Source of the DNA: DAHUXT01 sp036378295
GTDB lineage: Bacteria; Chloroflexota; Ktedonobacteria; Ktedonobacterales; JADMIN01
Assembly: GCA_036378295.1 (NCBI GenBank)
Contig: DASUWS010000336.1
Coordinates: forward strand, 1 to 9,339
DNA length: 9,339 nucleotides
Direction: 5' to 3'
Shown in pieces: positions 1-6,381 of this stretch. The notes below the pieces were generated by a model. That model ran no database searches and was not told the DNA's origin. It saw only the letters and a list, made by a program, of their open reading frames with translations. The position numbers were made by a program, and so were the translations under genes. Every line of letters begins with the position of its first letter. Position 1 is the first letter of the stretch.

Positions 1-21
1 TGAAGTGGGTAGCCAATGGCG

Positions 22-133
22 ACCCTCTCCCCCTGCCCCCTCCCCTTCGAGGGGAGTGGCCCTGAGGCGACCGCTGTGGCCTCCGGGTCTGGCTCCCCTC
101 TCCGTGTGGGAGAGGGGCCAGGGGTGAGGGCAG
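22..133. repeat. GC-rich REP-like repeat block, copy A
   Basis: This low-complexity block opens with ACCCTCTCCCCCTG and closes with GGGGTGAGGGCAG. It holds two stem-loops. One has arms CTCCCCT (40-46) and AGGGGAG (50-56) around a TCG loop. The other has arms CCCCTCTCC (95-103) and GGAGAGGGG (109-117) around a 5-nt loop. A related block lies at 3655-3733, sharing the ACCCTCTCCCCC opening and, on the opposite strand, CCCTCACCCC and GGGGAGCCAGA. The block begins just after the stop codon of the last gene of the catabolic operon. There is no T-tract, so it does not look like an intrinsic terminator, although it could block 3' exonucleases. An extragenic palindromic repeat family is the best reading. 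Confidence 0.65.
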
Positions 134-150
134 AGGCCAACACCCCAGCG

Positions 151-513
151 TCACGTCGTGATGTCGGGGTACGGCAGCGACCAGTGCTTGAGGTTGCGGG
201 CGTATTCAAGCTGGAAGCCCAGCGGCTCTGGATAGTCACGCTCGAACAGGGCGATGAAAAGCGTCAGCGTCAGGAAGGGATGCGCGCCAAGCTCGAACAG
301 CTTGACATAGTTGTGTGTGGCCAGCGCCTCACGCTCCTCGTCGGTGAACTTTAGCCACGAGCTGCACTCGATCTCTGGCACGTTCAGGATGACGTTCGCG
401 CGCTTCTCTTCCCACCACTCCACCGTGCCACGCGGGTCGGCGCGATACCGCTCGACCAGATCCGGGTCACGATCCACCGTGAAGAGGAATTTGTTGAGGA
501 GATACTTGCTCAT
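151..513 (-). CDS. LigA-like small (alpha) subunit of a class III extradiol ring-cleavage dioxygenase
   Basis: The 120-residue product resembles LigA, the small subunit that caps the active site of LigB-type protocatechuate 4,5-dioxygenases. The supporting stretch is 'FTDEEREALATHNYVKLFEL' followed by GAHPFL, which matches the helix and Gly-rich turn that in LigA reads roughly 'LTPAAKAAVLARDYNAM...GGNVYFL'. The N-terminal half (MSKYLLNKFLF, then 'DPDLVERYRADPRGTVEWW') looks helical. The start at 513 is chosen because it overlaps the stop of the upstream LigB-like gene as ATGA, indicating translational coupling, and because residues upstream in this frame look like out-of-frame dioxygenase sequence. 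This is the last gene of the operon. The small subunit has no metal ligands of its own and probably contributes to substrate specificity. In the model ligAB operon the small-subunit gene comes first, whereas here it follows. Confidence 0.85.
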   Translation of the reverse strand: MSKYLLNKFLFTVDRDPDLVERYRADPRGTVEWWEEKRANVILNVPEIECSSWLKFTDEEREALATHNYVKLFELGAHPFLTLTLFIALFERDYPEPLGFQLEYARNLKHWSLPYPDITT

Positions 514-1370
514 GCGTTCACCCCCTTCGGATACCACGTGAAGTAGGCTTCCATCGTGTGGAAGAGGTCGAGCGTATCGGCGTAATCGGCCTTCACTTCC
601 CCCGCGACGCCCATCATCAACATGAAATCGAGGAAGCCATGCGTGGCGTTGCCTGGCTCCCACAGGCTGTCGAGCGAGACACCCGCCAGCGCGCCCTCGA
701 TATCGCCGTTGGCGATCCAGTTGACAGCCCTTCGATCGAACTCGGGGTCAGGGCCATGCGGACCAAACTGGCGCGGCCCCCCAAGCTCAAGTGAGAGATG
801 CCCGGTGCCGATGATCGCGACGCGCGCATCGCTGGGCCATTCCTCGACGAGCCTGCGCAGGGTGCGCCCGAACGCGACGTAGCGCTGTGGCTGGGGCAGC
901 GGCGGAGCGAAGATGTTGGTATAGACCGGTACGATGGGCAGGTCCGCCTGGGGGCGGGTGGTAATGATGGGGCAGGTGATGCTGTGGTCAACGCGCAACT
1001 CATTGCTGAAGGCGAGATCGAACCCGGCGTCCAATCCCTGGCGCAGCAGATACGCCGAAAGCTCCTCGTGCCCCTTGAGGACCATGCGCGGCAGACCGAA
1101 TTCGCGCTGCTCGTTGTAATAGTTCGCGTCGTAGAATGGCGCTTTGCCGATCAGGAACTGCGGCATGTTGTCATAGAACATCTGGTGGAAGTGGTCTGAG
1201 CCAACCATCACCAGGATGTCGGGGTTGGCCCGTGTGAGCGTCTCGCGGTAGGCCGTTACTTTGCGGACCCATTCGTCCGCGAAGTCAGGTCTGCTCTCCG
1301 GTGGAGAGGTACTGGCGCGGTAGAAGAACGGATGGTGCGTTGTTGCGAGGACGGCAACCAGGTTGGCCAT
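510..1370 (-). CDS. LigB-like catalytic (beta) subunit, class III extradiol dioxygenase
   Basis: The 286-residue product belongs to the LigB superfamily, non-heme Fe(II) enzymes that open catecholic rings with O2. Family landmarks are ATTHHPFF (His12), the segment 'NPDILVMVGSDHFHQ' (His60), 'NELRVDHSITCP' (His129) and 'IIGTGHLSLELGGPR' (190s). They match LigB His12, His61 and His127 in order and spacing. Where LigB has catalytic His195, a gap-free alignment gives Leu194, with a His three residues earlier (His191). Where LigB has the iron ligand Glu242, the sequence NATHGFLDF gives Leu247 next to Asp248. This may be a distinct subfamily with shifted ligands. The start at 1370 is supported by AAGGAGGG 5 nt upstream; an in-frame ATG at 1400 lacks such a site. 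The gene lies 54 nt after the lyase-like gene and overlaps the LigA-like gene by 4 nt. The substrate cannot be read from sequence; a protocatechuate- or gallate-like acid is possible. Confidence 0.88.
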   Translation of the reverse strand: MANLVAVLATTHHPFFYRASTSPPESRPDFADEWVRKVTAYRETLTRANPDILVMVGSDHFHQMFYDNMPQFLIGKAPFYDANYYNEQREFGLPRMVLKGHEELSAYLLRQGLDAGFDLAFSNELRVDHSITCPIITTRPQADLPIVPVYTNIFAPPLPQPQRYVAFGRTLRRLVEEWPSDARVAIIGTGHLSLELGGPRQFGPHGPDPEFDRRAVNWIANGDIEGALAGVSLDSLWEPGNATHGFLDFMLMMGVAGEVKADYADTLDLFHTMEAYFTWYPKGVNA

Positions 1371-1424
1371 GACTCCCTCCTTCAGGCACGCCGTGCGCAT
1401 ATCGCAGGCACTGGACGATTGCGG

Positions 1425-2270
1425 CTAATGTCTTCCCGGGGCATCGCCCGGGTCATTCACCTCCGGAGTGCTGGCGTTGGCGGGACGATAGACAGCGTTG
1501 CGATCCACCGAGTAGTAGATGGTGGGCGCGATAGGGGTGCGCATCTCCTCGGCAATGTGGCCGAGCAATCCGGCGGTCCGCGCGAGCAGCGCTACGCCGC
1601 GCAGCAATTCAGGTGGCAGCCCCAGATCGGCGAGCGCCGCGCCGCAGACGCCAGCGCCGTTGAGCGGGAGTTGGCGCCCGAGTATCTCGGCATGTACTCG
1701 CCCGATAGCCTCGAAAAGCCGCAGGTGCGGTCCCCGCAGACCCTCCTGCTCGGCGATGCCGATGATCACTGGCGTGCGCGGGTCGCCACCTTTATGGACT
1801 GGATGGCCCAGACCGGGAATGAAGCGTCCAGCGGCGCGTTCCGCAGCGACGGCGCGACGGGCCAGCGCATCCCACTCTTCGTCGGTCGTCGGGAGCTTAC
1901 CCTCGACGCTCGCCAGCACCGCCGCGAGAAAGCGGCCCGTATCCTCCGTGACGCCCAGGAATCGCGAGCCGCCACCGAGCAGGCCCGCCGCGATGGCTCC
2001 CTGAAGAGCATCTGGGGCACTGTAGAGGGTCAGGCGGGCCGCAATGGCGGTAGGTGTGAAGCCATGGTCGGCCAGCGCGACGAGCACAGCCTCGAAGACG
2101 CGTACCTGTTGCGGGGTTGGTCGCTGCTGCGTTGCGAGCCAGAGGGCCAACTCACCGAAGCCTACCTTGCCGATCAGGTCGGCGGCCAGATCGTGACCAA
2201 GCAGTTGGATGCGGTCAGCATCAGACGTGCCTATCCCGGTAGGGTATTCGATTGGCCGCTGCTCCCCCAT
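1425..2270 (-). CDS. Citryl-CoA lyase-like protein of the citrate synthase superfamily
   Basis: The 281-residue protein is much shorter than citrate synthase (about 430) and matches the small citryl-CoA-lyase type, which splits a hydroxyacyl-CoA into acetyl-CoA and a keto acid. Family marks are 'LADHGFTPTAIAARL' (His69, first catalytic His), 'RFIPGLGHPVHKGGDPRTP' (His156, second catalytic His) and 'GLPPELLRGVALLARTAGLL' (about 217-236). In the segment that carries the catalytic Asp of citrate synthase (NVDFYSG type) this protein reads LNGAGVCG, with Ala206 at the Asp position. Ordinary citrate synthesis is therefore unlikely. ATG 2270 has AAGGAGA about 7 nt upstream; an ATG at 2303 is possible but has a poorer site. 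The gene sits between the CoA-transferase (60 nt upstream) and the dioxygenase genes, so its substrate is probably a CoA ester made by that transferase. The family is clear; the substrate is unknown. Confidence 0.82.
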   Translation of the reverse strand: MGEQRPIEYPTGIGTSDADRIQLLGHDLAADLIGKVGFGELALWLATQQRPTPQQVRVFEAVLVALADHGFTPTAIAARLTLYSAPDALQGAIAAGLLGGGSRFLGVTEDTGRFLAAVLASVEGKLPTTDEEWDALARRAVAAERAAGRFIPGLGHPVHKGGDPRTPVIIGIAEQEGLRGPHLRLFEAIGRVHAEILGRQLPLNGAGVCGAALADLGLPPELLRGVALLARTAGLLGHIAEEMRTPIAPTIYYSVDRNAVYRPANASTPEVNDPGDAPGRH

Positions 2271-2330
2271 GGACGCTCTCCTTCTCGCATGCATCGTAGA
2301 CATACCGGGCTGTGGAACGCAATCGGCCGC

Positions 2331-3551
2331 TCAGCGCGTGTCGCCGGGCGTATCGGCGGGGTCGCGCTCCAGAGAGCCACTACCCGGCGGGCGGCTGAGC
2401 CAATCCCGGATGGCATCACTATCCTGGCCGAGCGCGGGCGGCGGTAGCTCGTAGCGGGCTGGTGTCGCGGAGAACGTGATCGGATGACGAATCATCGGCA
2501 CGGCATGTTCGCCACTGCCCACCTCGACGACCGGATCAAGCCCTATCTCGCGCGCAAAGTTGACACCGCCCGCGATGTTGTTGATCGGGCCACAAGACAC
2601 CCCAGCGTCGGTCATCAGGCGGAACCACTCGTCGGCGGTCTTCGTGCGCAGCCGCTCCACCAGCAGCGGACGGAGCGCCTCGCGGTTGCGCGTGCGGTCT
2701 TCGTTGCTGGCGAAGCGTGGATCGTTCGGCAGGTCCGGGAGACTGAGGACATCGCACAACTTGCGGAACTGGCCATTGTTGCCGGCGATGACGATCAATT
2801 CGCGGTCGGCGGTCGGCAGCGGCTCATAGGGGAACAGGCTGGGGTGGGCATTCCCCATACGGTAGGGAATGACCCCGCCTGCGACGTACGCTGAGGTGTG
2901 GTTGACCAGCCCCGAGAGCGCGGAGGCGAGCAGGCTCAATTCCACATGCTGGCCCTCGCCCGTGCGATTGCGGTAGTTCAACGCGGCCAGAATGCCGATC
3001 GTGGCGTGGAGTCCCGCCATCACGTCGAACACGGAGATGCCAGCCCGATAGGCGGGGCCGTCCGGGTCGCCAGTGAGGCTCATCAGGCCTGAGATCGCCT
3101 GTACGACCAGATCGTACCCAGGGAGAGAAGCGCCCTCCGCCGTCCCGAAGCCACTGATGGACGCGTAGATGATCCCAGGGTTGCGCTGCTGGACCGCGTC
3201 GTAATCCAGGCCGAAGCGCTTGAGTCCGCCGGGCTTGAAGTTCTCGATGAACACGTCCGCGCGCCCGGCAAGCTCCTGGGCGAGCCGCAAATCCGCTGGA
3301 TTCTTGAAGTCTAGCGTTACCGAGCGTTTGTTTCGGTTGATGGCGAGGTAGTACGTGGAGACACCGTCGCGGACCGGGGGTATCCAGGTCCGGGTGTCAT
3401 CGCCCGTGGGACTCTCCACCTTGATCACGGTCGCGCCGAGGTCGCCAAGCAGCATCGTGCAGTACGGACCGGCGAGCACCCGCGAGAAGTCGGCGACCAG
3501 CAAGCCGTCGAGCGGGCCTGGTTGGCGTCTGTCATCTGTCGGCTCTGACAT
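2331..3551 (-). CDS. Class III (CaiB/BaiF, formyl-CoA transferase type) CoA-transferase
   Basis: The 406-residue product has the full family length. Enzymes of this family move CoA between carboxylic acids through an enzyme-bound aspartyl-CoA thioester. Family signatures are 'LLVADFSRVLAGPYCTMLLG' (17-36), 'DLGATVIKVESPTGDDTR' (37-54), 'YYLAINRNKRSVTLDFK' (67-83), DVFIENFKPGGLKRFGLDY (99-117) and 'YASISGFG' (129-136). The predicted catalytic residue is Asp176, in GISVFDVMAGLHA. The small C-terminal domain carries 'AGVSCGPINNIAG' (316-328). ATG 3551 has AAAGG 9 nt upstream and lies about 54 nt after the predicted transcription start. This is the first gene of the operon. Its place next to a citryl-CoA-lyase-like gene suggests it activates a hydroxy-di- or tricarboxylic acid such as a citramalate or citrate analogue. 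The family gives no better guide to the substrate. Confidence 0.9.
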   Translation of the reverse strand: MSEPTDDRRQPGPLDGLLVADFSRVLAGPYCTMLLGDLGATVIKVESPTGDDTRTWIPPVRDGVSTYYLAINRNKRSVTLDFKNPADLRLAQELAGRADVFIENFKPGGLKRFGLDYDAVQQRNPGIIYASISGFGTAEGASLPGYDLVVQAISGLMSLTGDPDGPAYRAGISVFDVMAGLHATIGILAALNYRNRTGEGQHVELSLLASALSGLVNHTSAYVAGGVIPYRMGNAHPSLFPYEPLPTADRELIVIAGNNGQFRKLCDVLSLPDLPNDPRFASNEDRTRNREALRPLLVERLRTKTADEWFRLMTDAGVSCGPINNIAGGVNFAREIGLDPVVEVGSGEHAVPMIRHPITFSATPARYELPPPALGQDSDAIRDWLSRPPGSGSLERDPADTPGDTR

Positions 3552-3580
3552 CGGCTTCGGCCTTTGCTCCAGCGATACGT

Positions 3581-3606
3581 GTGTCCGCTATACGGACACG
3601 TGTCCG
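3581..3606. promoter_or_regulatory. Probable repressor operator: three GTGTCCG half-sites
   Basis: Half-sites lie at 3581-3587 (GTGTCCG), 3593-3599 (CGGACAC) and 3600-3606 (GTGTCCG). The last two abut to form the perfect 14-bp palindrome CGGACACGTGTCCG. The first two form an inverted repeat with a 5-bp spacer. The cluster lies directly downstream of the predicted -10 of the operon promoter, covering about +1 to +25, where a bound dimer would block transcription. TetR-type repressors often use such perfect palindromes, but no regulator gene is present in the window, so the binding protein is unknown. Confidence 0.7.
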
Positions 3607-3611
3607 CTCAA

Positions 3612-3640
3612 ATCCTAGCCGCTGGACAGGGTGCTGTCAA
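3612..3640 (-). promoter_or_regulatory. Sigma70-type promoter of the catabolic operon
   Basis: On the minus strand there is a perfect -35 TTGACA (3640-3635), a 17-bp spacer and a -10 TAGGAT (3617-3612, four of six consensus bases). The predicted start is near 3605, giving a leader of about 54 nt before the CoA-transferase ATG. The three-half-site operator lies exactly at and after that start. Confidence 0.7.
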
Positions 3641-3654
3641 GGGGGAGATGGGCT

Positions 3655-3733
3655 ACCCTCTCCCCCCTGACCCCGGCCCTCACCCCATTCCCTACGGGGG
3701 AGGGGGAACCAGAGGCAGGGGAGCCAGAGGCAG
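3655..3733. repeat. GC-rich REP-like repeat block, copy B
   Basis: This block shares ACCCTCTCCCCC, CCCTCACCCC and GGGGAGCCAGA with the block at 22-133, partly on the opposite strand. It also holds the direct repeat CCAGAGGCAG at 3709-3718 and 3724-3733 with a 15-nt period. It begins about 15 bp upstream of the operon's -35 element, so the two blocks closely bracket the catabolic operon. The remaining bases to 3799 show small GC-rich palindromes (for example around 3785-3796), but no T-tract and no gene. Confidence 0.6.
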
Positions 3734-3799
3734 AAGCAGGCCTGTATTCTTCCCCAGGCGGCCCCTTTTGAGCCTGTTTGGGAGCGGGCCCCGCTATCT

Positions 3800-5542
3800 T
3801 TAGAGCAGCGTGTACGACGCGAGCACCATCAGCAGCACTGTCGCCAACAGGCAGAGCGCGGGCGCGCCGATGACCAGACCGAGCTTGAAACGCGTGCTGA
3901 GCTTCGAGCCGCCAGCGAAGTAGTAGAGAATCGGGCCAAGAATGGGCACCGCCAGCACCACGACGCCCCAGCCAAGCTTGCGGCTGCCGCTCATATCCTG
4001 GCGCTGGCCAAGCTCCACGAAGGCGACGGCGAGCCAGGCCGCATAGAGCGCGAAAAGCAGCAGATTGCCGTAGAGCGAGAGCAGGATCTGGACGACCGAG
4101 TATCCGGTGAAGCCAAGTGGCTGCAGCATGGCGGAACCTCCTGAGGTGAGGGCTTTGGCGGCGGGTGGCGTCCCATCTGCCGAAGTCGTCCCGGCGGGGA
4201 ACGCGTCAACAAAGATCGGCCCAGGCGGCGCATTGACATCGAGCATGGCAGGCTGTGGCGGCGGCACGGGCGCCTTGCGGAAGTCCGGCGGCTGATAGCT
4301 GGGGCCAGGCTCGCTAAAGCCGGTATTCGCGTACTTCGCCAGCAGTCGCAGCGTGATGCTGAAGTCCCCGCCCCCGTTCAGCGGCAGCGGCGTGCCGCAG
4401 GGGTGCGAAAGCTCCAGCAACGGCGGAATCGTCGTCGCCGCTTTGTTATCGGCGAAGCAGTTGTTCGCGCCAGAGGGCGAGGCCAGCCCAAGATCGGCCA
4501 CCCCGGAGCCCACGACCGTGTTGCCTCTGATGACATTCCCCGACGCCAGCCAGAACTGCTGGTCAATGTTGCCAACTACCAGGATGCCGTATTCGCTGTT
4601 GTTGATCACCCGGTTATTGGCGATGTAGTTCAGATCACCGCCGGGAACGAGGATGCCATCGCCCAGCGGAATGTGCGACCACAGATTGTAGGGCGCCCTG
4701 ACGTTGCCGTTATCGTGGACGTAGTTGTTGATGATCGTCGTGCCCTGCTCCGGCGCGATCTTCTCGCTATCGAGCGTATTGGGCACAATGCCCGCGCTGT
4801 TCAACCTCCACTCGGAGTTCTCGATCACCAGATTCCCGCCCGCGTTGGTGCCCGAATAGCCAAGTCCATTCCACTCTGAGAGCACCCCGTTGATGATGGC
4901 GTCGCAAGGATAGCACTGGCCAATATAGAAGCCGGAATCAGGGCTGCCGGAGGCATATGAGCGGTCGAACTCGCCATGCTTCGAGCCGAAGGCGTAGATG
5001 CCGTAGTCGCCGTTATCGTAGGCCGTCAGATAGCTGCCGCGGTATCCCGTCTGGTTGGTCCAGTAGAAGCCGTTCCCGGCGTAGTGATGGGCGGTCATAT
5101 TCTCGATGATGACGTTATCCGCGAGCACGGTGAAGCCGTTAGTGAGCTTCGACTGGCCGTCGAGAATGGTCGTGTTGCGGTTCTCGCCGCGAATCGTCAG
5201 ATCGGCGGTGCAGACCCGGACGGCTTCGTGATACACGCCCGGTGCGACGAGGATGAGGTCGCCCGCCTGCGCCGCATTCACGGCCTGCTGGATGGTCGGT
5301 TTATCGGTCGGTACGTGTATCACGTGGGCGAACCGGGAAGGCGGTGCGGTCGTGGTGCTGCGGAGGGGTGAGCCAGGCGGGCAGAGCGTGTTGGCTATCG
5401 GGCGCTGCGCGTGGGCGGAAACCGTGGGCGCCTGCCCGATGACGGCGAACATGGGAAGGGCGAGCAGCACGGCGAGCAGCGCCGGGAAGACGAGGAGTGC
5501 ATGCACCGGACGGCGACGTCCGGGCGAACGCGGTTTCGGCAT
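3800..5542 (-). CDS. Secreted right-handed beta-helix (NosD-like) protein with C-terminal membrane anchor
   Basis: The product has 580 residues. Residues 1-46 form a signal peptide or signal anchor: basic start MPKPRSPGRRR, hydrophobic core 'ALLVFPALLAVLLALP', then VSAHAQ. Residues about 72-370 are parallel beta-helix: 'TIQQAVNAAQAGDLILVAPG' opens it, as in NosD and carbohydrate-binding/CASH proteins, followed by many short turns rich in N, G and aromatic residues. A Cys-x-x-Cys pair (C210, C213) lies in IGQCYPCDA. A Pro-rich linker (about 410-470) leads to three membrane helices (about 487-510, 523-542, 556-578). The middle segment, 'VVVLAVPILGPILYYFAGG', resembles PLDc_N (PF13396). ATG 5542 is preferred over the ORF's first ATG at 5617 because it directly precedes the signal peptide and has GAGGAAG upstream. 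The gene lies 87 nt after the cupredoxin gene and is probably co-transcribed. The role is unknown; polysaccharide binding or modification, or copper handling, are possible. Confidence 0.85.
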   Translation of the reverse strand: MPKPRSPGRRRPVHALLVFPALLAVLLALPMFAVIGQAPTVSAHAQRPIANTLCPPGSPLRSTTTAPPSRFAHVIHVPTDKPTIQQAVNAAQAGDLILVAPGVYHEAVRVCTADLTIRGENRNTTILDGQSKLTNGFTVLADNVIIENMTAHHYAGNGFYWTNQTGYRGSYLTAYDNGDYGIYAFGSKHGEFDRSYASGSPDSGFYIGQCYPCDAIINGVLSEWNGLGYSGTNAGGNLVIENSEWRLNSAGIVPNTLDSEKIAPEQGTTIINNYVHDNGNVRAPYNLWSHIPLGDGILVPGGDLNYIANNRVINNSEYGILVVGNIDQQFWLASGNVIRGNTVVGSGVADLGLASPSGANNCFADNKAATTIPPLLELSHPCGTPLPLNGGGDFSITLRLLAKYANTGFSEPGPSYQPPDFRKAPVPPPQPAMLDVNAPPGPIFVDAFPAGTTSADGTPPAAKALTSGGSAMLQPLGFTGYSVVQILLSLYGNLLLFALYAAWLAVAFVELGQRQDMSGSRKLGWGVVVLAVPILGPILYYFAGGSKLSTRFKLGLVIGAPALCLLATVLLMVLASYTLL

Positions 5543-5584
5543 GACGGCTTCCTCGATGAGTGGGTATACGGGCGCACTAGCAAC

Positions 5585-5606
5585 GAGCACTACAGGAGCA
5601 CTACAG
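5585..5606. repeat. Perfect 2 x 11-bp tandem repeat
   Basis: GAGCACTACAG occurs twice in direct succession (5585-5595, 5596-5606), in the 87-bp gap between the cupredoxin and beta-helix genes. It is probably a slippage duplication. It lies upstream of the beta-helix ribosome binding site and carries no recognised function. Confidence 0.75.
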
Positions 5607-5629
5607 GAAACTGGCAAGCCCGGACACGG

Positions 5630-6016
5630 TTATGATACCGTGACAACGACCTCCATGCCAGGATGGATGATGCAGACGACATGATAGACGCCTGCGGTTG
5701 GAAATGTGATATCGCGCCTATCGCCAGTATTGAACGTTATCCCCTCAGAGGTATTCAGCTCGGCGGGCGCGCCAGATTGCGGAACGCATTTCACGCCTTC
5801 ACCCACGCAGATGATGTGCGTGCCGCCGCTGGCTGGGTCCACGAAATGGATAGCCTGGCCCGCTTTGATCGAAACGCTGGTCTGCTGGAAGGCCGCGACA
5901 CCCATATCGACTTCATTCGACTGACCACTGCCACCGCATCCCACAAGCAACAGTGCCAGCAGTGCCACACCCAGCACCCAGCCGCTGACCATGCCGAAGC
6001 GTCTGCCTACACGCAT
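5630..6016 (-). CDS. Cupredoxin-domain (plastocyanin/azurin-like) lipoprotein
   Basis: The 128-residue protein starts with a lipoprotein signal peptide (MRVGRRFGMVSGWVLG, then a hydrophobic run to the lipobox LLLVGC, Cys27). One cupredoxin domain of about 90 residues follows. Candidate type 1 copper ligands are His67 (GGTHIICV), then Cys115, His118 and Met121 in YHVVCIIHPGMEVVVTV, a compact Cys-x2-His-x2-Met loop near the C terminus as in small blue copper proteins. The strand 'VSIKAGQAIHFVDPAS' is typical of the fold's N-terminal half. Two starts are possible: ATG 6022 lies directly against AGAAGGG, while ATG 6016 has it about 7 nt upstream and is preferred. The protein should sit lipid-anchored outside the cytoplasmic membrane and carry electrons or bind copper. 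It is the first gene of the unit shared with the beta-helix protein. Confidence 0.85.
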   Translation of the reverse strand: MRVGRRFGMVSGWVLGVALLALLLVGCGGSGQSNEVDMGVAAFQQTSVSIKAGQAIHFVDPASGGTHIICVGEGVKCVPQSGAPAELNTSEGITFNTGDRRDITFPTAGVYHVVCIIHPGMEVVVTVS

Positions 6017-6140
6017 ACTCATCCCTTCTGGTCCTGGTCCGCGCGCGCTCTACTCGTCGCCTGCGGTGTCGCGTCCTCCATACCGTTGCCCGCGATGCGG
6101 CAATCTGGCAAAAAGCAGGGCGCCAATTCGATTGAACACG

Positions 6141-6169
6141 AGTATAGCGAAGCTTGTGTATGCTGTCTA
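6141..6169 (-). promoter_or_regulatory. Sigma70-type promoter of the cupredoxin/beta-helix unit
   Basis: On the minus strand there is TAGACA (6169-6164, five of six bases), a 17-bp spacer and TATACT (6146-6141, five of six). The predicted start is near 6134, giving a leader of about 115 nt. It lies back to back with the plus-strand promoter at 6211-6239. Confidence 0.65.
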
Positions 6170-6210
6170 GCCTTCGCGTGGGCAACGCGGAGAAGCCCTC
6201 TCATCGGCGG

Positions 6211-6239
6211 TTGGCGGTCCGAGCGGAGTCCGGAATAAT
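6211..6239 (+). promoter_or_regulatory. Sigma70-type promoter of the YggT-family gene
   Basis: TTGGCG (6211-6216, four of six bases), a 17-bp spacer and AATAAT (6234-6239, five of six). The predicted start is near 6246, giving a leader of about 136 nt before ATG 6382. No terminator or clear riboswitch fold was recognised in that leader. Confidence 0.5.
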
Positions 6240-6381
6240 TCGCCTCTCTTGTCACCGTGGGCGTGCTGGCACAGCGCTTGCAAGAAGGTTTTCATGCTGT
6301 TTGCTCTTCAGCAGCGGGACCCACCGCCATCCTCCAGGACGGGAATGGGATGCGAGTGGGTTTTGCGAAGGAGGAATTGTC

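Noticed and set aside
1332..2447. A 371-codon open frame on the plus strand.
   Set aside because: It runs antisense across the lyase-like gene, whose family motifs are clear on the minus strand. The plus-strand translation has no family resemblance and reflects GC-rich codon bias.
5621..5627. CGGACAC, identical to one half-site of the operator at 3581-3606, between the cupredoxin and beta-helix genes.
   Set aside because: A single 7-mer is expected about once by chance in a window of this size on two strands, there is no paired half-site, and it sits directly after a stop codon and not at a promoter.
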